From positions 1 through 64,000 of the forward strand of contig NZ_QDKL01000004.1 in the NCBI RefSeq assembly GCF_003346865.1: a DNA stretch of 64,000 nucleotides, in the 5' to 3' direction. The position numbers were made by a program, and so were the translations under genes. Below, in pieces: positions 25,448 through 33,964 of the stretch (the stretch's first letter is position 1; every line of letters starts with the position of its first letter). The DNA comes from Halobacteriovorax vibrionivorans. Its GTDB lineage: Bacteria > Bdellovibrionota > Bacteriovoracia > Bacteriovoracales > Bacteriovoracaceae. A model generated the notes under the pieces. That model was not told where the DNA came from. It made no database searches and saw only the letters and a list, made by a program, of their open reading frames with translations.

Positions 25448-25660
25448 GCTTTTTAATTAAAAGCAAGCCGTAGGCGTGCTGGTTTATCGCCAGGATGGCG
25501 TGTATGCCGACGAAGGCAGGAGCCGAAAGTCGGCCAAGTCCATCGCGTACCTGCAAACTAACCGAAAGTCGGCCAAGTCCATCGCGTACCTACCAGTTAG
25601 CTACCAACGACCTGTAAACTACCCACTAAATACCTACCAAAAACCCGACAACTTACCGAA
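25448..25660. repeat. Repeat-rich, higher-GC intergenic patch after tRNA-Leu
   Basis: Within the 369-base gap between tRNA-Leu and the next gene. A 30-base unit starting CCGAAAGTCGGCCAAGTCC occurs twice without mismatch (25523-25552 and 25562-25591, period 39), each beginning with the small stem CCGA-AAG-TCGG. Upstream there are GCTTTT/AAAAGC (25448-25464) and CGCCA/TGGCG (25488-25500) stems; downstream, shorter tandem-like copies of an ACCTACCA-type word run to about 25660. The GC content is clearly above the surroundings. A 62-codon frame across it is only the translation of the repeats, and I do not call it a gene. The rest of the gap to 25780 shows nothing definite. Probably an extragenic repeat or a foreign remnant. 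Confidence 0.7.
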
Positions 25661-25780
25661 ATAATTAAAATCTGTTCCGATATTATACGGCCCTGTAATC
25701 ACTTCAATAAAACATAAATTATCGACAACCAATGTTAAATTGTTAATCAAACAAACAAATAAAACTTAGGGAGATTAGAG

Positions 25781-26482
25781 ATGAATAAGATTAAAATGAC
25801 CTCATTAGCATTGCTCTTAGTTTCGTCAACAACAGCAACTGCCGGAATTACAGACTTCTTTTCAACTAAAGATAAGGTTATCAAAGGCTCAGCACAACAC
25901 TTCTATGATGACTCACGCTCAGACGCTCTAACAGAATTCGTACAAGATATTCATAGTGAATATGGGCTATTTATTGCTCGTTTTAAGGAGCATAGTGAAA
26001 CATATATCGGTGCTCATAACAAAGATAAGATGAAGCGCTTTGGAACAGATGTAACAGCATATAGTGACCTAACGTTTTCTAAGCACGGTGATTCATATCG
26101 TTTATATTATACGACATATGCTACTGGAAGACCTGTCATCATCAAGTTAGATAAGACTCACAATGATCAAATTGATGGCCTATTTGAAGACATGACCAAG
26201 AAAGCTGATCATGTGAAAATTGAAGGTACAAGAAGCTTTTCAAGAGGTGGAATCTCACTAACAGCAAAGAACCTTAAAGATGTTAAAAGCATCACGCTAT
26301 CTTGTAAGGAAGAAATACACTCAGATAACAGCGGTGGAAATCGTTGTCTAACAAAGACTGGCGGTATCGACTTTGGAAACAAGGAAACAAAAGTTGAAAT
26401 CAAAGGTGCAAGAAGAAATACAGAAGTTCCAAAGAAGAACTTGAAAACTTGGGCGCAAGATTACTGGAATAACAAAATATAA
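25781..26482 (+). CDS. Secreted protein of unknown function
   Basis: A 233-residue protein with a signal peptide (about 1-21, ending TATA-G) and a hydrophilic mature part without recognised domain. A Cys pair near residues 176 and 190 (SLSCKEE... NRCLTK) may form a disulphide. The strong AGGGAG ribosome site precedes the ATG and the gene is followed by a strong bidirectional terminator shared with the convergent ASCH gene, so it is monocistronic. Confidence 0.75.
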   Translation: MNKIKMTSLALLLVSSTTATAGITDFFSTKDKVIKGSAQHFYDDSRSDALTEFVQDIHSEYGLFIARFKEHSETYIGAHNKDKMKRFGTDVTAYSDLTFSKHGDSYRLYYTTYATGRPVIIKLDKTHNDQIDGLFEDMTKKADHVKIEGTRSFSRGGISLTAKNLKDVKSITLSCKEEIHSDNSGGNRCLTKTGGIDFGNKETKVEIKGARRNTEVPKKNLKTWAQDYWNNKI

Positions 26483-26487
26483 AAAGC

Positions 26488-26518
26488 ATGAAGGCCCTTA
26501 GTTAAGGGCCTTTTTTTA
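26488..26518. terminator. Bidirectional intrinsic terminator
   Basis: The inverted repeat AAGGCCCTTA/TAAGGGCCTT (26491-26500 with 26503-26512) is followed by a run of seven T on the plus strand and lies just before the stop of the convergent ASCH gene. Confidence 0.88.
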
Positions 26519-26977
26519 TTTCTGAAATACAACCTCATAAAATTCTGTAACAACATCTTCATCGTCTAAATCAACAATACCCCAATCATTTAAATATGGT
26601 GTAAAGAAGTCACGATGGGCCTTTTTCCAGTGCTCCACTGACAGATCCCCTTCTCCTTCGGCCTCAGCTATCTTCTTAGATATATCACTGAACTTATTAA
26701 TTTCAATAGCAATAGTCTTAACAATACAGCGAGGATTATTCTTAGAATCTAGTATTATCCAGAAATTATCAACTTCAGGTAAAGGATCTCCTGCTAGCTC
26801 ATAGTCCTTAACAAGACCACTTCCGGCACTTTTCTTACCTGATAAATACAAAGCAAGAAGCTCATCTGCAATTTCAGCATTACCTGCAATTGATATCTCA
26901 ATATGGGGATGATCTAACTTCTCATCGAGTGTTTCTTCATATAAGTCCCAAAATTCCTCTGGAGTTAAGCTGCTCAT
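26516..26977 (-). CDS. ASCH-domain protein (YhfF-like)
   Basis: A 153-residue protein of the ASCH superfamily, which has a PUA-like fold and is linked to RNA or nucleotide binding; one studied relative hydrolyses N4-acetylcytidine. Visible: ELLALYLSGKKSAGSGL (about 37-54), DYELAGDPLPEVDNFWIILDSKNNPRCIVKT (about 57-87), and the ending EAEGEGDLSVEHWKKAHRDFF. I chose the ATG at 26977 because AAAGGA lies eight bases upstream; an in-frame ATG ten codons earlier is weaker. No partner gene is visible. Substrate unknown. Confidence 0.85.
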   Translation of the reverse strand: MSSLTPEEFWDLYEETLDEKLDHPHIEISIAGNAEIADELLALYLSGKKSAGSGLVKDYELAGDPLPEVDNFWIILDSKNNPRCIVKTIAIEINKFSDISKKIAEAEGEGDLSVEHWKKAHRDFFTPYLNDWGIVDLDDEDVVTEFYEVVFQK

Positions 26978-27025
26978 CTTTAAATTCCTTTCTAAATCCT
27001 TATTCAATTCTTTATCATTATATAA

Positions 27026-27052
27026 AAAGAAAAAGGTGCTCTAGGGCACCTT
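27026..27052 (-). terminator. Intrinsic terminator of the 27.1 kb gene
   Basis: Stem AAGGTGC/GCACCTT (27033-27039 with 27046-27052) followed on the minus strand by a T-rich tract; it lies 44 bases after the stop of the minus-strand gene at 27096. Confidence 0.8.
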
Positions 27053-27095
27053 CTTTTATTTAAGCATACATTCAAGTTCGATCGTATATTTAATT

Positions 27096-27440
27096 CTAAA
27101 TACTACGCTTGGATGTACCCATATCTTCAAGATAGAATTTTAGGCGTTTTTCAATTTCTTCAAGAGCAGCAAGACGGATTTCCATTGCTGTTTGGCATGA
27201 ACGTGTTGATCTAATGGCCTTGATACTTTCCTTAGATGGAATGGCCATAACTGGACGTCTCTCTTCTTTTACCTTTGCTACCTCAGCTTCAAATTCATTA
27301 ACGAGTTCAGAAAGTGGCTTCACTTCTTTTGAAGCACTCTGCTCTTGCTTCACATCATCGCCAATTGGAAAATGCTTAGAAGCAGGAAACATCACTAAGA
27401 CGTCATTATTAGGTGTTGAATTTGAATCTGTAAGTTTCAT
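27096..27440 (-). CDS. Small cytosolic protein, unknown
   Basis: A 114-residue, mostly helical protein with no signal and no membrane segment. The N-terminal 35 residues look disordered; the rest (about 38-110) is a charged, probably coiled-coil region with EFEAEVAKVKEERR and AALEEIEKRLKFYLEDM. GAGGA ten bases upstream supports the start. It is followed by its own terminator. I recognise no family, and the 281 bases upstream of it, shared with the divergent small gene, show nothing except a likely promoter region. Confidence 0.6.
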   Translation of the reverse strand: MKLTDSNSTPNNDVLVMFPASKHFPIGDDVKQEQSASKEVKPLSELVNEFEAEVAKVKEERRPVMAIPSKESIKAIRSTRSCQTAMEIRLAALEEIEKRLKFYLEDMGTSKRSI

Positions 27441-27721
27441 TAATTTATAATCCTCGGTAAATTAAGCATAGTGCTTATTAATAAGTCACTATATATAAAG
27501 CATAACTCAGGCCAAGATATTTTGGGATGCCCCATGTAATATTGGTAGGTTGTTAAAAATGAACGTCAACTTTTTGGTCAATAGTGCTTTAGATAGACAA
27601 TTATAAATGAATAATTCCAAACACTTAAGCGTTTTTTATTTAGTTAAAATAGTGATCAATCTCTAGGGCGAAAGAACTTCCTCTAATTTTACCTAAATAA
27701 GGAGCATGGTAAAATTAAAGA

Positions 27722-27946
27722 GTGAAAAGAGTCAATTGTATGCAATGCAAACATTACTATAGTACTTGGGACAAATACGCCCCTCGTGGATGCCGAAAAT
27801 TCGACATGAAATCCACTACTATGCCTTCAATACTCGTAAAACAAGAAAGCGGTAACGACTGCCAATTCTATGAACAAAAAGACCATTTTAAAAATCGTGG
27901 AAAAAAAGGAAAGTTAGATAATTTGAATGACCCTAAACTATGGTAA
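27722..27946 (+). CDS. Small Cys-rich (zinc-ribbon-like) protein
   Basis: A 74-residue protein with the pattern CMQCKHYYSTWDKYAPRGCRKFDMKS and later CQFYEQK: four Cys placed as in widespread short proteins (about 70 residues) often mislabelled as uracil-DNA glycosylase. The start is GTG. A SD-like AAGGAG (27699-27704) lies in the loop of an inverted repeat AATTTTACC/GGTAAAATT (27685-27693 with 27708-27716) directly before the start, perhaps a regulatory stem. The stop overlaps mnmA by nine bases, convergently. Function unknown; metal binding is likely. Confidence 0.75.
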   Translation: MKRVNCMQCKHYYSTWDKYAPRGCRKFDMKSTTMPSILVKQESGNDCQFYEQKDHFKNRGKKGKLDNLNDPKLW

Positions 27947-29071
27947 TTCTTTATTTTGCTCAAAGTAACTTGGGCCAGCTTCTTTAATCATTCCACCGCC
28001 AAGACAGACCTCTTCCCCATCCATTTGAGTATAGAAAACAATCGACTGTCTCTGAGCAATTGCGCGTTGAGGCTCATCGAACTCAACTTTTACAAAATCA
28101 TCAGCGACCTCAGTGATTGTACAGGCTTGATCTTTTTGACGGTAGCGAATCTTGGCCTTAACTCTTTGGCCAACGCTTGGAGCGAAGTCTTTATCAACCC
28201 AAGAAAGCTCTGTTGCAGTTAAGTAATCAGCATATAAAGCACCGTGCTTTTCACCACGCTCAACTAATACAACATTTCTTTGAGTGTCTTTACCAACGAC
28301 AAACCAAGGCTCACCAGGTCCACCAAGGCCTAATCCCTTTCTTTGTCCAATTGTGTAAAATGCTGATCCAGAGTGGCGCCCAACTTTCGTTCCATCAAGA
28401 AGCTCGAAGTCACCTTCTTTGATTTGAATATAATTTGAAAGGAAGTTCTTGAAGTTACGCTCACCAATGAAGCAGATCCCTGTTGAATCCTTCTTATCAT
28501 GAGTTATGAGGTCATATTTCTTAGCAATTTCACGAACCTGTGGCTTTTCAATATTTCCAACAGGAAAGAGAACCTTATCAAGAACATCTGACTTGATAGT
28601 ATAAAGAAAATAAGTCTGATCCTTATTATTATCTAGGCCCTTAATTAAGCGTGATTGGCCGTCAATTTTCTTCGTTTGACAGTAGTGGCCAGTTGCAAGA
28701 TAGTCTGCACCTAGCTCCATTGCTTTATTGAAGAAGACCTTAAATTTAATTTCACGATTACAAAGGATATCTGGATTAGGAGTGTAACCTTGTTCATATT
28801 CTTCGAGAAAATTTGCGAATACATTATCACGATACTCTTTTACAAAATCGACTGAGTAATATGGAATATCTAATTTTTCACAAACCTTGATAACATCTTC
28901 AAATTCTAGAGATGCCTTACAATTCCCATTTTCGTCCTGCTCTTCCCAGTTTTTCATGAACATGCCAATAACGTTGTAGCCTTGCTCTTTAAGCAAAGCT
29001 GCACACACTGAAGAGTCAACGCCTCCAGACATACCAACGATTACTGTTTTTCCATTTCCGATACTTGTCAT
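27938..29071 (-). CDS. mnmA: tRNA-uridine 2-sulfurtransferase
   Basis: Thiolates position 2 of the wobble uridine in tRNA-Lys, -Glu and -Gln. The 377 residues carry the PP-loop GMSGGVDSS (about 13-21), NPDILCNREIKF with the first catalytic Cys (about 103), ATGHYC, and STGICFIGERNF with the second catalytic Cys (about 205), then GQRKGLGLGG. All key residues are intact and the length is normal. It faces a Cys-rich small gene with a nine-base 3' overlap. Two genes further upstream lies a divergent paralogue. Confidence 0.97.
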   Translation of the reverse strand: MTSIGNGKTVIVGMSGGVDSSVCAALLKEQGYNVIGMFMKNWEEQDENGNCKASLEFEDVIKVCEKLDIPYYSVDFVKEYRDNVFANFLEEYEQGYTPNPDILCNREIKFKVFFNKAMELGADYLATGHYCQTKKIDGQSRLIKGLDNNKDQTYFLYTIKSDVLDKVLFPVGNIEKPQVREIAKKYDLITHDKKDSTGICFIGERNFKNFLSNYIQIKEGDFELLDGTKVGRHSGSAFYTIGQRKGLGLGGPGEPWFVVGKDTQRNVVLVERGEKHGALYADYLTATELSWVDKDFAPSVGQRVKAKIRYRQKDQACTITEVADDFVKVEFDEPQRAIAQRQSIVFYTQMDGEEVCLGGGMIKEAGPSYFEQNKELP

Positions 29072-29096
29072 GTGCCTCTTTTAGCACATTTAGCGC

Positions 29097-30230
29097 CTAG
29101 AGGTCTAGTGCCCATGAAGCAATGGCCATGGCAATATTGGTAGTTGAGTGATGTAAAGTCTTTATATTTATTGAGGAGACATGATCGGCCCTCGAATGGA
29201 TGCGGTTTCCATTGAAATCACTCTCCCAATTTTGAGTGTAGACAACACTTGGGATCTCCATTTTTTGAAATGAGACATTATCACCATTAAGGAAATTCTT
29301 TGAATGAGTTTGAAAGGTTACACGAAAAGTTCCCTCAGAAGAGGCGGCATAAAAACTTTGTGCGATAGACTTTTCAAGATTATGTAGACTTGAAGAAGGT
29401 GTAGAATAATAGAGTTTCATATTGCCAAGCTTCTCTTCCTTATCAAGAGTTTTTGTATCGTATCCAAGCATTAATAATTCAACATATGAATAAACTCTTA
29501 TTCCTTTTTCTAAGGTAAGATTCTTTGCATAATCGTACGAGCCAAGAAATCCAAGTTCTCCAAAATCAAAGAAGACTACCCTTACTGTTTTCTCTAGTTC
29601 TAATTCAGATAGAATATCAATAAGAGCAAGAGCGGCCACAACACCAGAAGCATTATTGTCAGCTCCAGGCTGTACACCCCCCTCAATCATTTCTAATTTC
29701 TTCTTATTATATGCAGCGGTATCGAAGTGAGCACCCACGACAATGACTTCATTAGGCTTTTTTATGCCCTTCTTCTCCCATACAATATTATGGCCATTTG
29801 TTGATTTTAATTTATCAAGATGGGCCTCACGTTCTTTAGTAAACCTCTCCCACTTTACAAGCTGAGATTTTGTTAACTTCCCCTTTGTTGCATCAAGATC
29901 ACTCTGATACATCTTCTTGGCATATTCGATATCTGGAACAAATTTTATACTCTTAACGCTAGTATTCTTTTTACGAACATTATTATTAATGTAGTCTAGA
30001 ATAAACTTCTGTGCTTTTTTATTTCCCTCAGTTCCCACGTAGCGATTAGGTCTTGTTTGCTTAACAAAGCTTGTAAGAATGTTTTCGATATAATCTTCTT
30101 TAAATTTAGATACAGAATAATATAGCTTTCTTGCACGCTCTGGTGAGCGTTTTGACTTATTAAGCTTATAGCTTTGTGAATAACTATTTGATGTAATGAT
30201 AAAAATAATCGATAAAATAAAATACTTCAT
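29097..30230 (-). CDS. Secreted M28-type zinc aminopeptidase-like protein
   Basis: A 377-residue exported protein of the M28 (aminopeptidase Y/Lap) family. After a signal (about 1-18) and about 130 N-terminal residues come VGAHFDTAAY (about 165-174, ligand His and Asp), PGADNNASGVVAAL (about 187-200), and VFFDFGELGFLGS (about 217-229). In the last motif the family normally has Glu-Glu (general base and ligand); here the first position is Gly, so the catalytic base may be missing. HSRADHVSSI near the end holds the final His. It overlaps the MnmA-like gene by one base, in one operon with mnmA. Confidence 0.8.
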   Translation of the reverse strand: MKYFILSIIFIITSNSYSQSYKLNKSKRSPERARKLYYSVSKFKEDYIENILTSFVKQTRPNRYVGTEGNKKAQKFILDYINNNVRKKNTSVKSIKFVPDIEYAKKMYQSDLDATKGKLTKSQLVKWERFTKEREAHLDKLKSTNGHNIVWEKKGIKKPNEVIVVGAHFDTAAYNKKKLEMIEGGVQPGADNNASGVVAALALIDILSELELEKTVRVVFFDFGELGFLGSYDYAKNLTLEKGIRVYSYVELLMLGYDTKTLDKEEKLGNMKLYYSTPSSSLHNLEKSIAQSFYAASSEGTFRVTFQTHSKNFLNGDNVSFQKMEIPSVVYTQNWESDFNGNRIHSRADHVSSINIKTLHHSTTNIAMAIASWALDL

Positions 30231-31591
30231 TAAAACCCTATTTCTCTTTTCTTTGGTAGTGCCTGAGTTTCCTCAAGCTCTTCTTTTTCTCTTTTTGAAA
30301 GTGGTAACATATAGAATTGGCCATCAACAAAATGACCGCTTTGATAAACTTTGGCATGGCCGATGGCCTTTGCAGAAGGAGCATCTTTTAAGAAGAACAT
30401 AATCGTATCTCCTCTAAATACAATGCCATTCTTTTTATCTTCTAAATCAAAGAAGATATTTCCATTGTTTAAAAGATATAAAGTCCCTTTGAATGTATTT
30501 CCATTTGATAGGAGACTTCCATAACATTCTAAAGGCTTTGCTGTATCGACAACATTGAAATTTTCAAAATGATGACAGATTATTCTTTCAAACTCTAATT
30601 CTTTATTCTTAGCAATAAAAATATGTCCTCTAGACATACTGATAACGACAATTTGTGAGTCGGGAACTCGGGGATTTCCCTCTTTTGTTTTATAATGAGT
30701 CTGGCCGAGATGATATCTGAAGTGAGCATCGTGTGCGCCAACAACATTATCATTTGAATGATCATAGATATTACTTTCCCTAATAAACTTAGGGGCCACG
30801 TAACGAGGATATAAATCACATAGCTCATCTGACTGGTATGTCTGTGCACGAGCTTTTTTCTTGGCCTTAAGTTTTTCGCGAGTAAACGAATTAGCACTTA
30901 CCAGTGCTCCAATTCGATCTACTTCTGAAGTATTAAGATCAGCAATAGGCAGAAGTAATCTTGAAAGACTCTCTTGAGATAGATTACTTAAGAGATGGCA
31001 ATCATTTTCATTTGGATCATTTGGTCGCACAAGTCCAAATTGCCCATGATTTGCAATGACCTTGCAGTAATGGCCAGTAGCAATCTTAGTTGCTTTTAGG
31101 GCCTCAAGCTTTGAATTTAGAATATCAAAAATCAATGTCGCGCGATCGAGACTTGGATTTTGCCAAATCCCAGCAAATCGTGATTTTAACATCAATGAGA
31201 TGACTCGATCTTCAAATTCAGAACTAGCATTTGTTACATAGAAAGGAATCCCAATTAAGCGACAAATATCCTTTATCTGCTCTTGAGGTGCACAAAACCA
31301 ATCCTTAAAAATATGATTAATTCTTCTGACCCATTTAATCTTTTCAAAACGACGAAGTCCTTCTTTCATTTCTTCATCATCAGCTAGTTCATCAGGAATG
31401 CGCCCTTCGGGAGTAAGTTTCGTTTTAAAATTAGTAACGAAGTCTTCATCTTCCTGCGTCACACGCTCAAAGAATGAGATATTAACACCGATACAATCGT
31501 ATCCTTGTTTCTTTAATAATAAGGCCGTGACAGCAGAATCGATTCCACCATCCATACCGATGATAACTCTTTCACGTTTGGATTTTTGCAT
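30230..31591 (-). CDS. MnmA-like paralogue with altered active site
   Basis: A 453-residue relative of MnmA. Clear parallels: VIIGMDGGIDSAVTALLLKKQG (about 9-29; DGG replaces SGG in the PP-loop), ATGHYCKV, and HYLGQTHY in the position of the IGQRKG segment. The first catalytic Cys motif NPDILCN becomes NPSLDRA, so that Cys is gone; a Cys in SDELCDLYP occupies the place of the second. It carries about 60 extra residues around 47-115 and a C-terminal extension of about 70. It could still bind ATP or tRNA, but canonical thiolation looks unlikely. Starts with ATG; M28 peptidase and mnmA follow. Confidence 0.7.
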   Translation of the reverse strand: MQKSKRERVIIGMDGGIDSAVTALLLKKQGYDCIGVNISFFERVTQEDEDFVTNFKTKLTPEGRIPDELADDEEMKEGLRRFEKIKWVRRINHIFKDWFCAPQEQIKDICRLIGIPFYVTNASSEFEDRVISLMLKSRFAGIWQNPSLDRATLIFDILNSKLEALKATKIATGHYCKVIANHGQFGLVRPNDPNENDCHLLSNLSQESLSRLLLPIADLNTSEVDRIGALVSANSFTREKLKAKKKARAQTYQSDELCDLYPRYVAPKFIRESNIYDHSNDNVVGAHDAHFRYHLGQTHYKTKEGNPRVPDSQIVVISMSRGHIFIAKNKELEFERIICHHFENFNVVDTAKPLECYGSLLSNGNTFKGTLYLLNNGNIFFDLEDKKNGIVFRGDTIMFFLKDAPSAKAIGHAKVYQSGHFVDGQFYMLPLSKREKEELEETQALPKKREIGF

Positions 31592-31755
31592 ACTTATATT
31601 ATATGTGATTTTGAAAATTTATGTAGTGTGGATGTATTTTCAAGGCATCATTCCAAACCAAAAAGCTCATATATTTCATTGACATAACTCAGCGCAAAAA
31701 CGGATAATATTTCTCTAAGGGATACAACAACACACAAGGAATTAAAAAAGTAGTT

Positions 31756-32928
31756 ATGAGCACTAATAACAAATCAAGGAAGAATAAAAAGCTTAAGTTT
31801 ATTGATATTTTCTCAGGTGCCGGTGGCTTTAGCTGCGGACTAGAAATGGCCGGACTCGAATGTGTACTTGGAATTGACTTCAATAAACACGCAATGGATA
31901 CATTTGCCCTAAATCACAAGAAGGCCTATCCATATTGTGGTGATATATCAAAACTTACAAACAAGAGAATTAAAGAAATTCTAGGTGATACTGATGTAAA
32001 CCTAGTTGTTGGTGGCCCTCCTTGCCAAGGTTTTTCAACTGTTGGCCCAGGAAATCCTGATGATATTCGTAATAAACTTTTTTTAGAATTCGTAAGAATT
32101 GTGAAGTTGGCCAAACCAGAATTTATTGTTATTGAAAACGTAACTGGTCTTCTGGCAAAGAAAAACGAAATGACTTTACAGGCAATCTTTAGAAGATTTA
32201 ATCGTCTCGGCTATAATCTCGACGTAAAAGTTCTAAGCTCTCAGCATTACGGAGTCCCAGAAAAGCGTCGTCGTACAATTTTCATAGGATCTCGAATTAA
32301 TGAAAAGGTTGAGTTTCCAAAAATTACACATGACACAGTTGTTGCAAAAACATATCGTCCACCAGTTACAGTAGGAGAGGCCTTAAGTGACCTTACCGAT
32401 AAAAATGGTAAAATTCATAATCATGATCTAGACAGTGCAAAAATAAAGTCAAAATTAGATTTAAAAAGAATTAAGAGAATTCCTGAAGGAAAAGGAATTC
32501 GTTATGAAAAAGATGAGAAAGCATATTTAACACCAGCAACGAAACTGGGAGTTGATTGGAAGAATATGCGCGAAGGTCGCTTTAGACAAACGAAGTATCA
32601 AAGACTTGATTCAAAAAGTGTTTCTCCAACGATAATGACTCATCGTCATAGCTACTATCATCCAACTGAACACCGCTACCTAACACAAAGAGAAGCTGCA
32701 AAAATTCAAAGCTTCCCTAATCACTTTGTTTTTAGTGGCCCAATCTCTGCTCAGTGGAGACAAATTGGAAATGCTGTTCCACCTCTTATGGGTAAGGCCA
32801 TTGGTACTGCCATTAAGAAAATGCATAAGGCCCACCTAAAGGCCAAGCATGACGGTAAAGTAAATAAGAAGACAAAAGTTAAAAGTATCATTAATGATGT
32901 TCGAGGAGGAGCATTTGTTTACCGCTAA
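31756..32928 (+). CDS. DNA cytosine-5 methyltransferase, orphan
   Basis: A 390-residue C5-cytosine methyltransferase. Conserved blocks in order: motif I FSGAGGFSCGLEMAG (about 20-34), motif IV GGPPCQGFSTV with the catalytic Cys (about 89-99), motif VI ENVTGLL, motif VIII PEKRRRTIFIGS, a target-recognition region (about 230-290) and motifs IX-X ending RQIGNAVPPLMGKAIG. The C-terminal 45 residues are Lys-rich. No restriction enzyme or Vsr gene is next to it, so it looks solitary. Its target sequence cannot be read from the protein. The gene has ten GGCC sites, far more than expected. Confidence 0.93.
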   Translation: MSTNNKSRKNKKLKFIDIFSGAGGFSCGLEMAGLECVLGIDFNKHAMDTFALNHKKAYPYCGDISKLTNKRIKEILGDTDVNLVVGGPPCQGFSTVGPGNPDDIRNKLFLEFVRIVKLAKPEFIVIENVTGLLAKKNEMTLQAIFRRFNRLGYNLDVKVLSSQHYGVPEKRRRTIFIGSRINEKVEFPKITHDTVVAKTYRPPVTVGEALSDLTDKNGKIHNHDLDSAKIKSKLDLKRIKRIPEGKGIRYEKDEKAYLTPATKLGVDWKNMREGRFRQTKYQRLDSKSVSPTIMTHRHSYYHPTEHRYLTQREAAKIQSFPNHFVFSGPISAQWRQIGNAVPPLMGKAIGTAIKKMHKAHLKAKHDGKVNKKTKVKSIINDVRGGAFVYR

Positions 32929-33964
32929 GAACATCCTATTTAGTACTCTACTTCTTGTCATCGTATCCTGTGGAAGCTTTCAAAGAAGTAGTGAAAAATA
33001 TCATGACATTGCCGAGAGCTCTAAATGTCATACTAAGAGAGCTGCAATTGATCTAGGCTCAGGTTCCACAAAACTTGTGGTAGGTCTCGTTAATACTTGT
33101 AAAGGACTTGTTGAAGGAATTCTTTTTGAAGCACAAAGAGCAGTTCCTCTTAAAGAGGCCCTACAAGCATCAAAAGAAAATGAAATCACTCCTTCAATGA
33201 TTCAAAAACTAAGTGCAGTTTTTGAAGAGTTTAAATACATGGCCGATCATCAGGGTGCAAGTGACATCAAGGCAGTAGCAACATCTGCATTTCGAACGGC
33301 CGATAATGGTGAAGAAGCAGCTGAGATAATTACCGATAACAGTGGCATACCTCTTACAATTATCTCTCAAAAAGATGAAGCTCGTTTTGCATATTATGCG
33401 GCCTTATCAAAAACTAAAACAATGAAACTTTCTAAGAAGTCTCCAGTTGCTGTTTGGGATATTGGTGGCGGAAGCATGCAAATAACAAAGCCACTTGCAG
33501 ATGGAAGTACAAAGGTTGCCCTTTTAAAAGTCGCTTCTGTTCCATTTAAAAATCTTGTTTTAAAAGAGTTATATCCAGATGGTACGAAAACACCTAATCC
33601 ACTAACAGAGGAAAGAGCACTTCGCTCAATGGATCTAGCACGATTTATTTCAAAACAAGAATTTAGTCGTTTTGGTAATTTAAAAGGATATCAAGTCATT
33701 GGTGTTGGTGGTGTTCATTACTATAGTATTGGTGGACAATTTAAAAAGACGAATCGAATTTATAACCAATCGACTCTCCTATCAAAACTACTTGAAAGAT
33801 CAAAGCTCAGTGATAAAGAAATCGACAGTAAATACGCTGTAACAGATGTGACAAATCTCGCACTTGTTCTTGGCTTCATGCAAACACTAAAAGTCGATCA
33901 AGTTAGGCCACTAAAGATCAATATGGCCCACGGACTTCTCATTAATAAAGATTTTTGGAATTAA
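32915..33964 (+). CDS. Lipoprotein of the Ppx/GppA phosphatase family
   Basis: A 349-residue relative of exopolyphosphatase/guanosine pentaphosphatase. I take the TTG at 32915, because GAGGAGG lies five bases upstream and the protein then begins with a lipoprotein signal ending in VSCGSF (Cys about 16); an in-frame ATG 21 bases upstream would give a less convincing N-terminus. Family motifs are AAIDLGSGSTKLVVG (P-loop-like actin-fold phosphate 1, about 41-55), SAFRTADNGEEAAEII and VWDIGGGSMQI (phosphate 2, about 180-190), and GVGGVHYYSIGG. It overlaps the methyltransferase by 14 bases. A lipid-anchored member is unusual, since PPX is normally cytosolic. Confidence 0.78.
   Translation: MFTAKNILFSTLLLVIVSCGSFQRSSEKYHDIAESSKCHTKRAAIDLGSGSTKLVVGLVNTCKGLVEGILFEAQRAVPLKEALQASKENEITPSMIQKLSAVFEEFKYMADHQGASDIKAVATSAFRTADNGEEAAEIITDNSGIPLTIISQKDEARFAYYAALSKTKTMKLSKKSPVAVWDIGGGSMQITKPLADGSTKVALLKVASVPFKNLVLKELYPDGTKTPNPLTEERALRSMDLARFISKQEFSRFGNLKGYQVIGVGGVHYYSIGGQFKKTNRIYNQSTLLSKLLERSKLSDKEIDSKYAVTDVTNLALVLGFMQTLKVDQVRPLKINMAHGLLINKDFWN

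Noticed and set aside
25476..25664. 62-codon frame in the repeat patch after tRNA-Leu
   Set aside because: It is only the translation of the direct repeats, with the same ten-residue unit twice and no ribosome site.
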